Assembly: GCF_021155775.2 (NCBI RefSeq)
Contig: NC_060235.2
Coordinates: forward strand, 609,501 to 673,500
Direction: 5' to 3'
Length of the DNA: 64,000 nucleotides
Source: Neodiprion pinetum
Lineage: Eukaryota > Arthropoda > Insecta > Hymenoptera > Diprionidae
How positions within the stretch are numbered: the stretch's first letter is position 1; each line of letters begins with the position of its first letter. The translations under genes were made by a program, and so were the position numbers. Below the pieces are notes generated by a model, which did no database searches, was not told where the DNA came from, and saw only the letters and a list, made by a program, of their open reading frames with translations. This document shows positions 36,020 through 47,000 of this stretch, in pieces.

Positions 36020-37492
36020 ATGAGTCAGTTTGCAGAATTTCAGCATGTTCTACAAGAGTTTAGTCCTCTACTGGACTCGTACTGGCCGTACGTTGTCGGC
36101 ATCGTATTGGGAATTTTAACAATGATAAGGTAAATCCTGACGTGTTGCTTGAGGATTATTTGTGACTCGGACCATTGCATGCCTTCGATATAACGCGTGG
36201 GATTGGGTACATAAGCGGGTGGAGTTTTAGGGCTTACATGGGAGGACCGGACTGTCCCAGCGAGGAAAGAATTGATGGGAAAACGGTTGTGATAACCGGG
36301 GCTTCGAGCGGTATCGGTAGAGAAACAGCTTTGGAACTGGCAAGGAGAGGAGGACACGTAGTTTTGGCTGTCAAAGATGAAGAAGCTGGAAATAACGTAG
36401 CCGAAGAAATACGAGCCATGCCTAATGGAAAGGCAGACGTTAGAGTCGTGGACTTGTCTTCGCTGAAGAGTGTTCGTGCCTTTGCCGAAGATCTGGGTAT
36501 GATGCAAGAAACAAAGACTTCGTAAATCTGGTGTTACATTGATCTACCTCCTGTTTTAGAACTAGATCAACTCGATATATTGATCAATAATGCGGGAATC
36601 GCTTTTCATCCGTATGAAAAAACTGAGGAAGGTTTTGAAATGCATTTTGTCACCAACTATCTTGGTAATTGTGCCGTATGCTAATAGCTTTTTCCAATCA
36701 GTTGACATTGCGACAACACTTGACTCTTGTACTTTACTCGCTTTTAATTCATCCGTCTCAGGACATTTTTTGCTGACGCATTTGCTGCTGCCAAAACTCA
36801 AGGCAGCTAAACAAGGCAGAATTATAAATGTCTCAGCTCAAGCCCATATAGCTAGTGAGATTCACTTGGATGATTTAAATTTGGAAAAAAATTTCTCTCC
36901 ATTGGAAGCCTTCGGACAGAGCAAACTTGCTTTGATACTCATGGCGAGACACATGGGTCATGTTTTGAAAGGTAATTGGATTGGCAAACATTTCTATTGC
37001 AATTTACCATAATCAATTTGCCAGTATAGATGTACTCTCCACATTTCATATTCTAGATACAAATGTAACGGTGAATGCGGTAAATCCTGGTCGTGTTAGA
37101 GGAACGCGGCACATGAGAAGATCTCCGATCAGTTCTACGTACATAATAAAGTTATCAATGCAGCCGTGGATGTGGTTACTACTTAAAAATCCTGTGCAAG
37201 GCGCACAGACGTCGGTTTATGCTGCTGTATCTACTCAGCTTGAGAAAAGCACCGGAAAGTATTTCAGGTAAGTACAGATACACTTCAATCCGATCGAGTT
37301 TACACGAATCGATTCGAATGTATTCGATGAACTGCTAGCGGTAATTTGCTTAACTTTACTAGCGATTGCGATGTAAAGACTCCGTCAGCGAATGCCATGG
37401 ACGATAACCTAGCTGAGATACTGTATTCAAAGTCACTTTTGCTCGTACAACCATTCGTGGAACTTCCTGAGATTGTCACAACGAATGAGTGA
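36020..37492 (+). CDS. Retinol-dehydrogenase-like SDR with substituted catalytic Ser and Tyr
   Basis: Six exons: 36,020-36,129; 36,231-36,496; 36,560-36,664; 36,762-36,971; 37,057-37,267; 37,363-37,492 (TGA). All junctions are GT-AG with matching phases, giving 343 residues. A hydrophobic N-terminal anchor (about 22-37) suggests ER or mitochondrial membrane attachment. The NAD(P) motif TGASSGIG is at 59-66 and NNAG at 135-138, and the C-terminal YFSDC block is typical of RDH11-14 proteins. However, the usual catalytic pair is absent: the VSS-x-AH motif reads VSAQAH (Ala at 186) and the YxxxK motif reads FGQSK (Phe at 211, Lys 215 kept). The 25-residue spacing between these two positions matches human RDH12 Ser175/Tyr200. 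The frame and splice sites are otherwise intact, so it looks like a maintained pseudoenzyme rather than a decayed gene. It is tail-to-tail with the intact SDR on the minus strand. Confidence 0.85.
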
Positions 37493-37788
37493 ACACTTCG
37501 CTACCAGGCATACATAGAACAGCTTTGGAAGATTATGGTGTTACACAAAATCCCGCAAGTGAACGACAAGACTCGGCTAATTATTAGATAAGTATCGTCG
37601 GGTGATACATTATAAATGTTTTTAATCAGAACCCATCTCCATTGCTATCGGAATTGAGTATAATATTTCTGTAGAACGCGAGTGCAAAGTTCATAAGTTA
37701 ATTCGGTTAAAAAATCGGCTTACTTCCCTTTCTAACTTTAAACCAAAGTATCGTTATTGTCAGAAAATTGGCAAGGATCGTTACTCGG

Positions 37789-37794
37789 TTTATT
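37789..37794 (-). terminator. Poly(A) signal of the minus-strand SDR
   Basis: Plus-strand TTTATT reads AATAAA on the minus strand, 58 bp past the stop codon of the gene ending at 37,852. Confidence 0.45.
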
Positions 37795-37834
37795 CACTAG
37801 ATCTCTGACCAGACTTTGTATCTGAATATTTTCT

Positions 37835-37840
37835 AATAAA
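37835..37840 (+). terminator. Poly(A) signal of the plus-strand SDR
   Basis: AATAAA 343 nt after the stop at 37,490-37,492. It lies only 12 bp from the opposite gene's stop codon, so the two mRNAs should overlap at their 3' ends. Confidence 0.45.
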
Positions 37841-37851
37841 ATATACCTATA

Positions 37852-39120
37852 TTAAGTGGCATTCAACCTTGTCCATTTCTCGCTAGTTAGCCACAACCAT
37901 TTCGCCAGTTTCTCATCCTTGGCTTGTGGAGCGGTATCAGCCTCCTCGCAATTGCTGGAAAGAGAAGTACCTACTTATTTTAGTCCATAGGTGAGGATAG
38001 TAGCAACATGTAAGCTTGATCGCGAAAAAGGATTTACCTAAAGTATTTACCACTGACGTCTTTGAGACTTGGATCCAGTGCAGCATATATACAAGTTTGG
38101 GCCCCCTGCTTTGGAGTCTTTATGAAGGGCCATGCAAAGGGGTAAAGAAAAATTTTACTGAATGTACTATTGTAAAATCCCATATGCCGTATTATATCAG
38201 TATCGACAATCCCAGGATGAACGGCATTCGCAGTTACTCCTGTGCCTGAAAAACCGAATTATTCTCAAGTACGAGCTCAGAAACACGACAGTGCGGAGGG
38301 ATATTGGTGACACCAACCCTGGAGTTTTCTTGCCAGCTCGTTGGTGAAAAGAATATTAGCCAACTTGCTCTGCGCGTAAGCTTTAGCTGGGTCATAATCC
38401 TTCTCACTGTTTAAATCCGTAACATCGATGTCACCACGTTTATGCGCTATGCTTGAAACATTGATTATTCGCGACGGAGCTGAGGATTTAAGTCTGTCCA
38501 GCAGTAAATTTGTGAGCAAAAAATGCCCCATGTGATTAACCCCCAGTTGAGTTTCTATCCCATCTGCCGTTGTGCTTTTTGGGCAACGCATAACACCTCC
38601 ATTGTTGACGAGAATGTGAAGCTTCGATTGTTCTGGAACATTGAATTAAATTTTTTAGAATCAATGCAGTTACAAACCATCCAAACACACAGAGCTGTTA
38701 ACCAAAAGAAAGAGACTTTGCGGATTCACCTTTCTTAAACCTATCAACAAATTGACGAATACTCTCAAACGAGCTCAAGTCACACTTCCTGCAGTAGACG
38801 TATTTGTTTTTCGTTTCTAAGACTATATTTTGACGCGACTGAAACAGAAAATACAGGTACATAAATTGGATGCGCGTGCAAGCGAGAGAGAGTAACTAAG
38901 CTTTGAAATTTCTAACTATTAGTAACAGGGAATTTTCAACTTGATTTCACCTACCTCTTCGCACTTATACATATCCCGGCATGCCATGATAACCTTGGCG
39001 TCCCTCCTGGCCATTTCCAGCGCAGTTTCTTTGCCAATTCCCGTATTAGCACCAGTTATTACAACGACCTTATCTGTCAACTTTTCCTTGCCCTTGTAAT
39101 AGGTGCCACCGGTGTGTTCC
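37852..39120 (-). CDS. RDH12/RDH13-like short-chain dehydrogenase, first exon not found
   Basis: Minus-strand exons in coding order: 39,120-38,955; 38,838-38,730; 38,632-38,318; 38,245-38,038; 37,954-37,852 (TAA), all with matching phases, about 300 residues. The cofactor motif TGANTGIG lies near the start of the first visible exon. Next come CDLSS, NNGG (in place of the usual NNAG), GVNHMGHFLL, then VSSIAH and YAQSK, which supply the catalytic Ser, Tyr and Lys, and near the C-terminus a KYFS/NCEEAD block. Family members reduce or oxidise retinoids and lipid aldehydes with NADP(H) on ER or mitochondrial membranes. The first visible exon starts in phase 2, the same phase as exon 2 of the neighbouring plus-strand SDR, so a short first exon with the membrane anchor is expected. 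I could not find one between 39,120 and about 40,300. It may be distant, or the gene may be 5'-truncated. Confidence 0.8.
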
Positions 39121-40239
39121 CTTTATAAAATGAATTTTGTAATTGGCTGGAAATATGGTGTCAGGGGCAGAAAATATGAGAGGAGTTTGAAGGAGATTTA
39201 TGCCAATTCTATATGCCTACAGCACCTTGAAATACATACGCATTCAACCCACTCTGTCACTAATATGTTATATCAAGTCTGCCTAGGTTAGGTTAGCCAA
39301 ATTGACGAATTACTTTTTCAAGCTTGCCAGAGCGACGACGGTGCATGGAAAGCTGCAGATTAAAATTATTTTCGGCGGCATCCAAACCATCGTTAGTCCG
39401 GATAGAGTTATACGGCATTAAAGTATACGACACGCTTTTCCTAATATCTGTCTGCTGTGAAGCCGGCTGTGCGATGCCCGATTCCTGAATCATGGTGCGC
39501 AGCGAAGCCGCAAACCAGTCGGTAAATACAAGGCACTGCAATTTCGAAAGTCAGGTAGGCGAGTCTCGCGCTCAATTTGATATTACGTATTTATTTCGTA
39601 TTGTTAACGTATCATCGCAACAATGTGTTGAAATAAAATGAACAAGAAAATTGGAAGTGCTGGCAATTCAATTTATACATTTCAATTTTGTATTTTCGTT
39701 TCTAACCAAATATAAGCTAACGTAGGACAGCATAATTATCTATCCTAACATCGTTTTCGTAATGCTAAAATTCTCATCAGAAAGTTCATAACCTATCGAT
39801 GATCTGTCAAATATTACAGTTGCATTATCAATGCCTGCCAATTCTTTCTTCGTCTGCTTATCGTTCCATCAGTGGTTTGGACGCCTTCTCTAAGGCTTTC
39901 AGGCTACTGGACATGATGTTACGTATGTCAGGTTGCCGTTCGATAACGCGTTACGGCTGGAAAAAAAAGAAGCGATTCATACAAACCTACGGTTCACCAA
40001 TTCCAAATAGGGCAATAGGGCACAGAAAAAGACAAAAATAAACAAATTTAACTGAGTATTCTAAAGAAAGATTGGAGTATGTATCTATAATATCATGTAC
40101 CAAAGTTTCGAGATAGCTTCTTTATTTGCTAATATACTATATACATAATACCTAGTCAATAAATGATAATTTTCTGGTAAAAAGTAAGAATTATGTACAC
40201 TGTTAGAATAAAAAATTACTTATAATTCGGAATAACCGT

Positions 40240-40305
40240 GATTTCACTTATCCGTGGATTCTTCGGCTCCGAGGAGCATGGTTAATCTGGGTTCTACCTT
40301 ACTAT
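40240..40305. mobile_element. Possible pogo/Tigger-type terminal repeat remnant
   Basis: On the minus strand it reads GTAGAACCCAGATTAACCAT then CGGATAAGTG, resembling the AGTAGAACC...GATTAACCG ends of pogo/Tigger elements. No transposase and no second end was found, so it is a weak call. Confidence 0.25.
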
Positions 40306-40477
40306 AAAGAGAAAGAATTCACCGTTGCTCGCACGACGCGACGCGATGATCCAAGGATCCAAAATAATGCACATTGCAAGTGGCTAGACCCAAGAGGGGA
40401 AGAAGTATACTTTTCGTATACTTGGATGAAATAAAAGGCGACCAAATTTTCTGATTTGAATTTATTACAGGCTCGGC

Positions 40478-40483
40478 TTTATT
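40478..40483 (-). terminator. Poly(A) signal of desaturase A
   Basis: AATAAA on the minus strand in the context GTATTTCAATAAA, which is shared with desaturases B and C. It lies 64 bp past the stop at 40,547 of the spliced model, but 859 bp past the stop of the unspliced model, which supports the extra 3' intron. Confidence 0.55.
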
Positions 40484-40546
40484 GAAATACCACAACGTTT
40501 TCGATGGTTGTATTGTATTCGAGGTAACGGATAAGTTATAACCGTG

Positions 40547-43118
40547 TTACTGAATCAGGGATGGCACCTATATTCAGATGTCAGTCGGGAGAAACGGCTG
40601 AAGATATGCACACTCTACGGGAAGACGCCAAGCCGACACATCATTAATTCCTCGTAGAAATCACCTTCTCATAGCTAAAAACATTTCATCAGATTTTAAA
40701 ACATCGTCATCACCATTAGATCTTCTTATTAAATAATAACGCGTGGTGGAATAATAAAAAACGAAACGAAGTCACGCAGTTGACATAATCACAAGTTTTT
40801 AAACAATTCACATCGCTGAGTTAGCATGTAGACAACATCAAAAAACGTAGTTGACCTGGTCTGAAAATTCTCAGTATCACCTGCACGATCATACGACGGA
40901 GCTACTGCTAAAGATAAAACGAAGGGATGAGTGATTTTTAATTTATTTATGACTTTTAAACTATTCTCGTTGTTATCAACGACAATTTTATATTCTGACG
41001 TGTGTTAATTCCTCCATATACCGAATTTTAATTGTCATTATGTGGTACTCATTAATTAACTTTAACAATACTCCACGTCATATTTTATTTTATTTATGAA
41101 TGTGGAATTTTAATTACAACGACGATGGACATGATGTAAAGATTTTTTATCGTTATTTATATTTTATTTATATTTCATTTATTTAATTCCATGTCATATT
41201 TGTTATGGTTCTTCCTTTTGTAAGCCTGTCCATTTTATTTATTTTTTTGACAATAGACTCAAATTCTCAACCTTCCCCGTGTTTACGTGTGTTTCAATCT
41301 CGTTCGCTAATATCTCTATATACAAAAATAAAAACAAATATTTACAGTACCTTGGAGTTACGACCAATTGCTTGGGTGACTTTTTGCACAAAGGCGGGTG
41401 AAGGTTCTCGCAAATCATACGCCCATCCGATTTTTGAAAATCCACGAATGAATAATGTTGTCCAATTGAATCTCAGGTATGGCCATTCAGAAGCCTTGTA
41501 GACCCAGGGGAACGTGTGGTGATAATTGTGAGAGCCTTCACCGCCTGTTACCAAAGAAACCATGGTGTTTTCTGTAGGATTGATCGCCCTGCAACGAATA
41601 AATTCCGACATTTCATAAAGATTGTATCGTTGTCTATTCATATCTGTATGATTGACAGATCTTTGATTACTTCAAACCTCCGTACCTGTTGTACAGGCGA
41701 TCACCCCACAAATGTGCAACACTGTTGACGCTCCATATAAAATTAAGGGTCAGCACGTAGCGTATGAAGCATTGAGTCAAAATCGCATGCAGCAAGGTTT
41801 CGCCCCAAAATATAACTGGTACTGCCATCGGAATTACGAAGCAAAACATGACGTACAATTCTTTTTCATATCTGTGAATATTTGGTGATTTATTACTTTT
41901 GTTTTGTTATTTTTATACGCGCTCTTTTGTAAAACCTACGTCTATAGACATACATGGATCGAAATTGTATACGTCAACTCGACTACACACTTTTTCTTTC
42001 CAACTCACGGATAGCAGAAATAATCGTCCAAATTTTGAGACTACTCACTTCTTATTGAACATGACCACTGGATCAGCGATGATATCGCTCAAGTCGATTT
42101 CCTTTTGTCGACGAAGGTATTCGGGATGCCTTTTGACGAAAAGCCAACCAACGTGAGAGAAAAAGAAGCCGCGCTTCGCGTTGTGGGGATCGGCATCGGT
42201 TTCGGAATACTTGTGGTGGACTCTGTGATCCTTCACCCAGTGAAATATCGAATTCTGTAAAATCGATATTGAACAACTCAGCTTCACTCCATGATCCACG
42301 CCAAAAATCTGTGTACCGTAACTTACAAGCCCAGCGATGGAGTACAATATCATCAGTATGATTCGTAAGCCGAGGTTTGCCTTGTAGGCTCGGTGGCTCC
42401 AAAAACGGTGTGCTCCCGCGGTTACTCCCAATCCTGATAAGAGAGTGACAATAAAGCCTGTGAAAATTCAAATTTATTAATTTCAATTGACAGTTATACT
42501 TCTTAGTTCTCACTTTTGAGACGTTTTCCTGAAGCGAAATGATAACTGAACTGCAATTCCTGCAATTATTTTTTTGGCCCGAAATAATATTACTTGACGA
42601 TTGTTAGACGTTGTTCATGATTACGTGTGAGTTGCAATGCAGTTGCAGCGCGCTTTAAGGGCAATGCTGTTTATCATTTGACATTATTTTAATCTTCTTC
42701 GAGGCTACAATTGGTACTATACAGGGACAACGACAAGTCGTGTTCAAAAACCTCGCAAATCATTTGTTTGTTATATGCATATACTTTGAGCATGTGCTAT
42801 ATATGTGCAGTATTTGATATTACACGCCCGAGAAAACATGTTAGAAAATAGCAAGCACCTCAGATCAATGAAAATAATAATCCAATATTTGAACTGACCC
42901 CAAAAAACGGTCATCCATTTAATCCGTATATAAGAGATTCCAAAAGCGTAGACGCTAATACCAAACACTAATCCGACGTGAAGGAACACGATGAAGAGAA
43001 TATTCTTCCATTTTAAATTTTGTCGAACCTCTTCGGATTTAATCGACTTTACGTCGTCCGATTTACTAAATACTTTTTCGCGTGATTGCTCCAACGTGTA
43101 ATTTTCGTCGGCAATCAT
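40547..43118 (-). CDS. Acyl-CoA Δ9-type desaturase A
   Basis: Membrane di-iron fatty acyl-CoA desaturase of the ER, using cytochrome b5 electrons to insert a double bond. Minus-strand exons in coding order: 43,118-42,899; 42,457-42,327; 42,254-42,049; 41,871-41,686; 41,588-41,351; 40,567-40,547 (TAA). All phases match and the product is 333 residues. All nine metal-binding histidines expected from SCD structures are present: HRFWSH at 90-95, HRVHH at 127-131, AHLWG His at 239, HNYHH at 268-272. Four hydrophobic stretches fit the four-helix fold. The N-terminus is short for insect desaturases. The start is set by the Met aligned with copies B and C (M-x-x-DEN). The last intron (783 bp) has no counterpart in B or C. 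If it is not removed, a stop at 41,342 gives 329 residues with a different tail. Substrate and position specificity cannot be read from sequence. Confidence 0.9.
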
Positions 43119-44069
43119 CCTGATATATTTTATCTGAACCACTGTCGAAGAGATTAACGAAGTTGGCTAAATGTTAGCTCATTGACCATCCGTCAACACA
43201 CTGAACCGAAACACTCGATTAAATAGCTGGTTATGAAAAGTGCATGTGAAATACATAGGTCTGAACTTTCCCAATTCTCGATGTTGACAGTCATACATTA
43301 ACCATTTTACTTAATTGAGTTCATTTATAATTCATGACTGCAGAGTGTTTTCCATCAATTCCGAGTCAGCTGATGGTAATTTATTCGCCAACATTTGATT
43401 ACTTTATCGCAGGGTTACGCTAACCGATCCGGTCACACTAGTCACACGAAGGCTCTGCCGCAAATTTCGAAGTCACGCGGACATCAGTTCAAAAGGTTAA
43501 TTCAGTAGGATGTCTGACCCGTAATAAATTACATCGTACATAGCAACACTTCGGTATTGAAATTCCTGTTTTGACCGAGGTCTACGGAAATTTTCGGTAC
43601 GATCAACTACAATATGCGCTGATGTTGAATCTATGACTTGGTTACTTCAATATCTGTTATTCCATTTCCGTTCACCCTTGACCACAGCACAGCCGATCGC
43701 GAAAATACCTTGAAGAAGTGACCAGTAATCGCGCGAGTATGATATACATACCTACATTACCTACGCACATCGGAGTTTGAAATTAGTGACCAATGTAGTT
43801 GTATATGGAGTGACTTCCTCGAGACATGGTGGGACCATAACGCGCCAAGCTCGTAAGATCGTCAATAATTATTGCCTGAAGACGATTAAAGCCGATCAAA
43901 ACGCCGCAACCTCTTGAATAACCAGTGAGAAGATATTTCACCATGACCAACGTCGACGAATCAATTTTAATATACATGTATGTGTATATATATATATATA
44001 CACGTATAGATTCGAAGAGGATTGACCATATGTATATGGTGAATTCATATATACTTATGCATATATGTG
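43119..44069. other. Upstream region of desaturase A, up to the satellite array
   Basis: Holds the promoter of desaturase A. A TATTTAA sequence (minus strand, 43,225-43,219) is a weak TATA candidate about 100 bp before the ATG. No other gene seen. Near 43,980-44,000 a (TA)n tract borders the first satellite-like sequence. Confidence 0.4.
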
Positions 44070-47000
44070 TGTCCCGTTGCATTTTTGGAGAAAATTTTTG
44101 CGATTTTGAAAAGTGCTTTGATAAATTCTTTGATGCACCATTCCGACGTAATTTTGTGAGAGAAATCGATTGGGCGCAGTCCCGATACGCTGCGAGCAAC
44201 GTATAAGAAGTAACAGCCGAAAAACGAGAACCTGAATTTTCGACATTTTTCAGCGGGTGCTTTTTTCCTCGTATCTTCTCTCCCGTTGATTCCACGCTCC
44301 TTTTGCTGCGTTTTCCGAGTTCCTTGGGGTCCAATCGGTCGGGAAAGAGTCATACGAATCAATTCTGAGACGAAAAAATTTTTGGTCAGAAAAAAAGGAG
44401 GGTAAACCCCTTTGTATTTTTGGCGGAAATTTTTGCGATTTTCAAAAGTGCTGGAATGAATTAATTGCGGCACTATTCCGACGTAATTTGGCGATAGAAA
44501 TCGATCGGGCGCAGTCCCGATACGCTGCGAGCAACGTATGAGAAGTTACAGCCGAAAAACGAGAACCTGAGTTTTCGACATTTTTCAGCCGGTGCTTTTT
44601 CCATCGTAACTACTCTTATGTTGATCCCACGCTTCTTTTGCTGCGTTTTCTGAGATCCTTGGGGTCCAATTGGTCGAAAAAGAGTCATACGAATCAATTT
44701 TGAGACGAAAAATTTTTTGGTCAAAAAAAAAGGAGGGTTAACCCCTTTGTATTTTTGGCGAAAATTTTTGCGATTTTCAAAAGTGCTGGAATGAATTAAT
44801 TGCGGCACTATTCCGACGTAATTTTGCGAGAGAAATCGATCGGGCGCAGTCTCAATACGCTGCGATCAACGCATCGGAAGTTACAGCCAAAAAACGAAAA
44901 CCTGAATTTCCGACATTTTTCAGCAGGTGCTTCTTTCCTCGTATCTTCTCTCCCGTTGATCCCACGCTCCTTTTGCTGCGTTTTCTGAGTACCTTGGCGT
45001 CCAATTGGTCGGAAAAAAGTCATACGAATCAATTCTGAGACGAAAAATTTTTTGGTCAAAAAAAAAGGAAGGTTAACCCCTTTGTATTTTTGGCGAAAAT
45101 CTACGCGATTTCCAAAAGTGCTGGAATAAATTATTTGTGGCACTATTCCGACGTAAAATTGCGTGAGAAATCGATTGGGCGCAGTCCCAATACGCTGCGA
45201 TCAACGCATCGGAAGTTACAGCCAAAAAACGAAAACCTGAATTTTCGACATTTTTCAGCAGGTGCTTTTTTCCTCGTATCTTCTCTCCCGTTAATCCCAC
45301 GCTCCTTTTGCTGCGTTTTCTGAGTTCCTTGGGGTCCAATTGGTCGGAGAAGAGTCATACGAATCAATTCTGAGACGAAAAATTTTTTGGTCGAAAAAAA
45401 AGGAAGGTTAACCCCTTTGTATTTTTGGCGGAAATTTTTGCGATTTTCAAAAGTGCTGTAATGAATTAATTGTGGCACTATTCCGACGTAATTTTGCGAG
45501 AGAAATCGATCGGGCGCAGTCCCAATACGCTGCGATCAACGCATCGGAAGTTACAGCCAAAAAACGAAAACCTGAATTTTCGACATTTTCCAGCAGGTGC
45601 TTCTTTCCTCGTATCTTCTCTCCCGTTGATCCCACGCTCCTTTTGCTGCGTTTTCTGAGTTTCTTGGGGTCCAATTGGTCGGAGAAGAGTCATACGAATC
45701 AATTCTGAGACGAAAAATTTTTTGGTGAAAAAAAAAGGAAGGTTAACCCCTTTGTATTTTTGGCGAAAATTTTCGCGATTTTCAAAAGTGCTCGAATAAA
45801 TTAATTGTGGCACCAATTCGACGTAATTTTGCGAGAGAAATCGATTGTGCGCAGTCCCAATGCGCTGCGATCAACGCATCGAAAGTTACAGCCAAAAAAC
45901 GAAAACCTGAATTTGCGACATTTTCCAGCAGGTGCTTTTTTCCTTGTATCTTCTCTCCCGTTGATCCCACGCTCCTTTTGCTGCGTTTTCTGAGTTTCTT
46001 GGGGTCCAATTGGTCGGGAAAGAGTCATACGAATCAATTCTGAGACGAAAATTTTTTGGTGAAAAAAAAAGGAAGGTTGACCCCTTTGTATTTTTGGCGA
46101 AAATTTTCGCGATTTTCAAAAGTGCTGGAATGAATTAATTGCGGCACTATTCCGACGTAATTTTGCGAGAGAAATCGATCGGGCGCAGTCTCAATACGCT
46201 GCGATCAACGCATTGGAAGTTACAGCCAAAAAACGAAAACCTGAATTTCCGACATTTTTCAGCAGGTGCTTCTTTCCTCGTATCTTTTCTCCCGTTGATC
46301 CAACGCTTCTTTTGCTGCGTTTTCTGAGTACCTTGGCGTCCAATTGGTCGAAAAAGAGTCATACGAATCAATTCTGAGACGAAAAATTTTTTGGTCAAAC
46401 AAAAAGGAGGGTCAACCCCTTTGTATTTTTGGCGGAAATTTTTGCGATTTTCAAAAGTGCTGGAATGAATTAATTGCGGCACTATTCCGACGTAATTTAG
46501 CGATAGAAATCGATTGGGCGCAGTCCCAATACGCTGCGATCAACGCATCGGAAGTTACAGCCAAAAAACGAAAACCTGAATTTCCGACATTTTTCAGCAG
46601 GTGCTTCTTTCCTCGTATCTTCTCTCCCGTTGATCCCACGCTCCTTTTGCTGCGTTTTCTGAGTTTCTTGGCGTCCAATTGGTCGGAAAAGAGTCGTACG
46701 AATCAATTCTAAGACGAAAAATTTTTTGGTCAAAGAAAAACGAAGGTTAACCCCTTTGTATTTTCGGCGAAAACTTTCGCGATTCACAAAAGTGCCGGAA
46801 TAAATTAATTGTGGCACTATTCCTACGTAATTTTGCGAGAGAAATCGATCAAACGCAGTCCCAATACGCTGCGATCAACGCATCGGAAGTTACAGCCGAA
46901 AAACGAAAACCTGAATTTTCGACATTTTTCAGCAGGCGCTTCTTTCCTCGTATCTTCTCTCCCGTTGATCCAACGCTTCTTTCGCTGCGTTTTCTGAGTA

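Larger units (their letters stand above)
39121..40546. other. Intergenic DNA between SDR and desaturase A
   Basis: Contains minor open frames without family resemblance, including one at 39,293-39,541 on the minus strand. No exon for the upstream end of the SDR could be recognised. Confidence 0.4.

Noticed and set aside
38016..38347. Plus-strand frames over the minus-strand SDR
   Set aside because: Antisense shadows of exons that read clearly as SDR on the other strand.
39293..39541. 82-codon minus-strand frame as the missing SDR first exon
   Set aside because: It ends in a stop, lacks a membrane anchor, and has no donor in the required phase.
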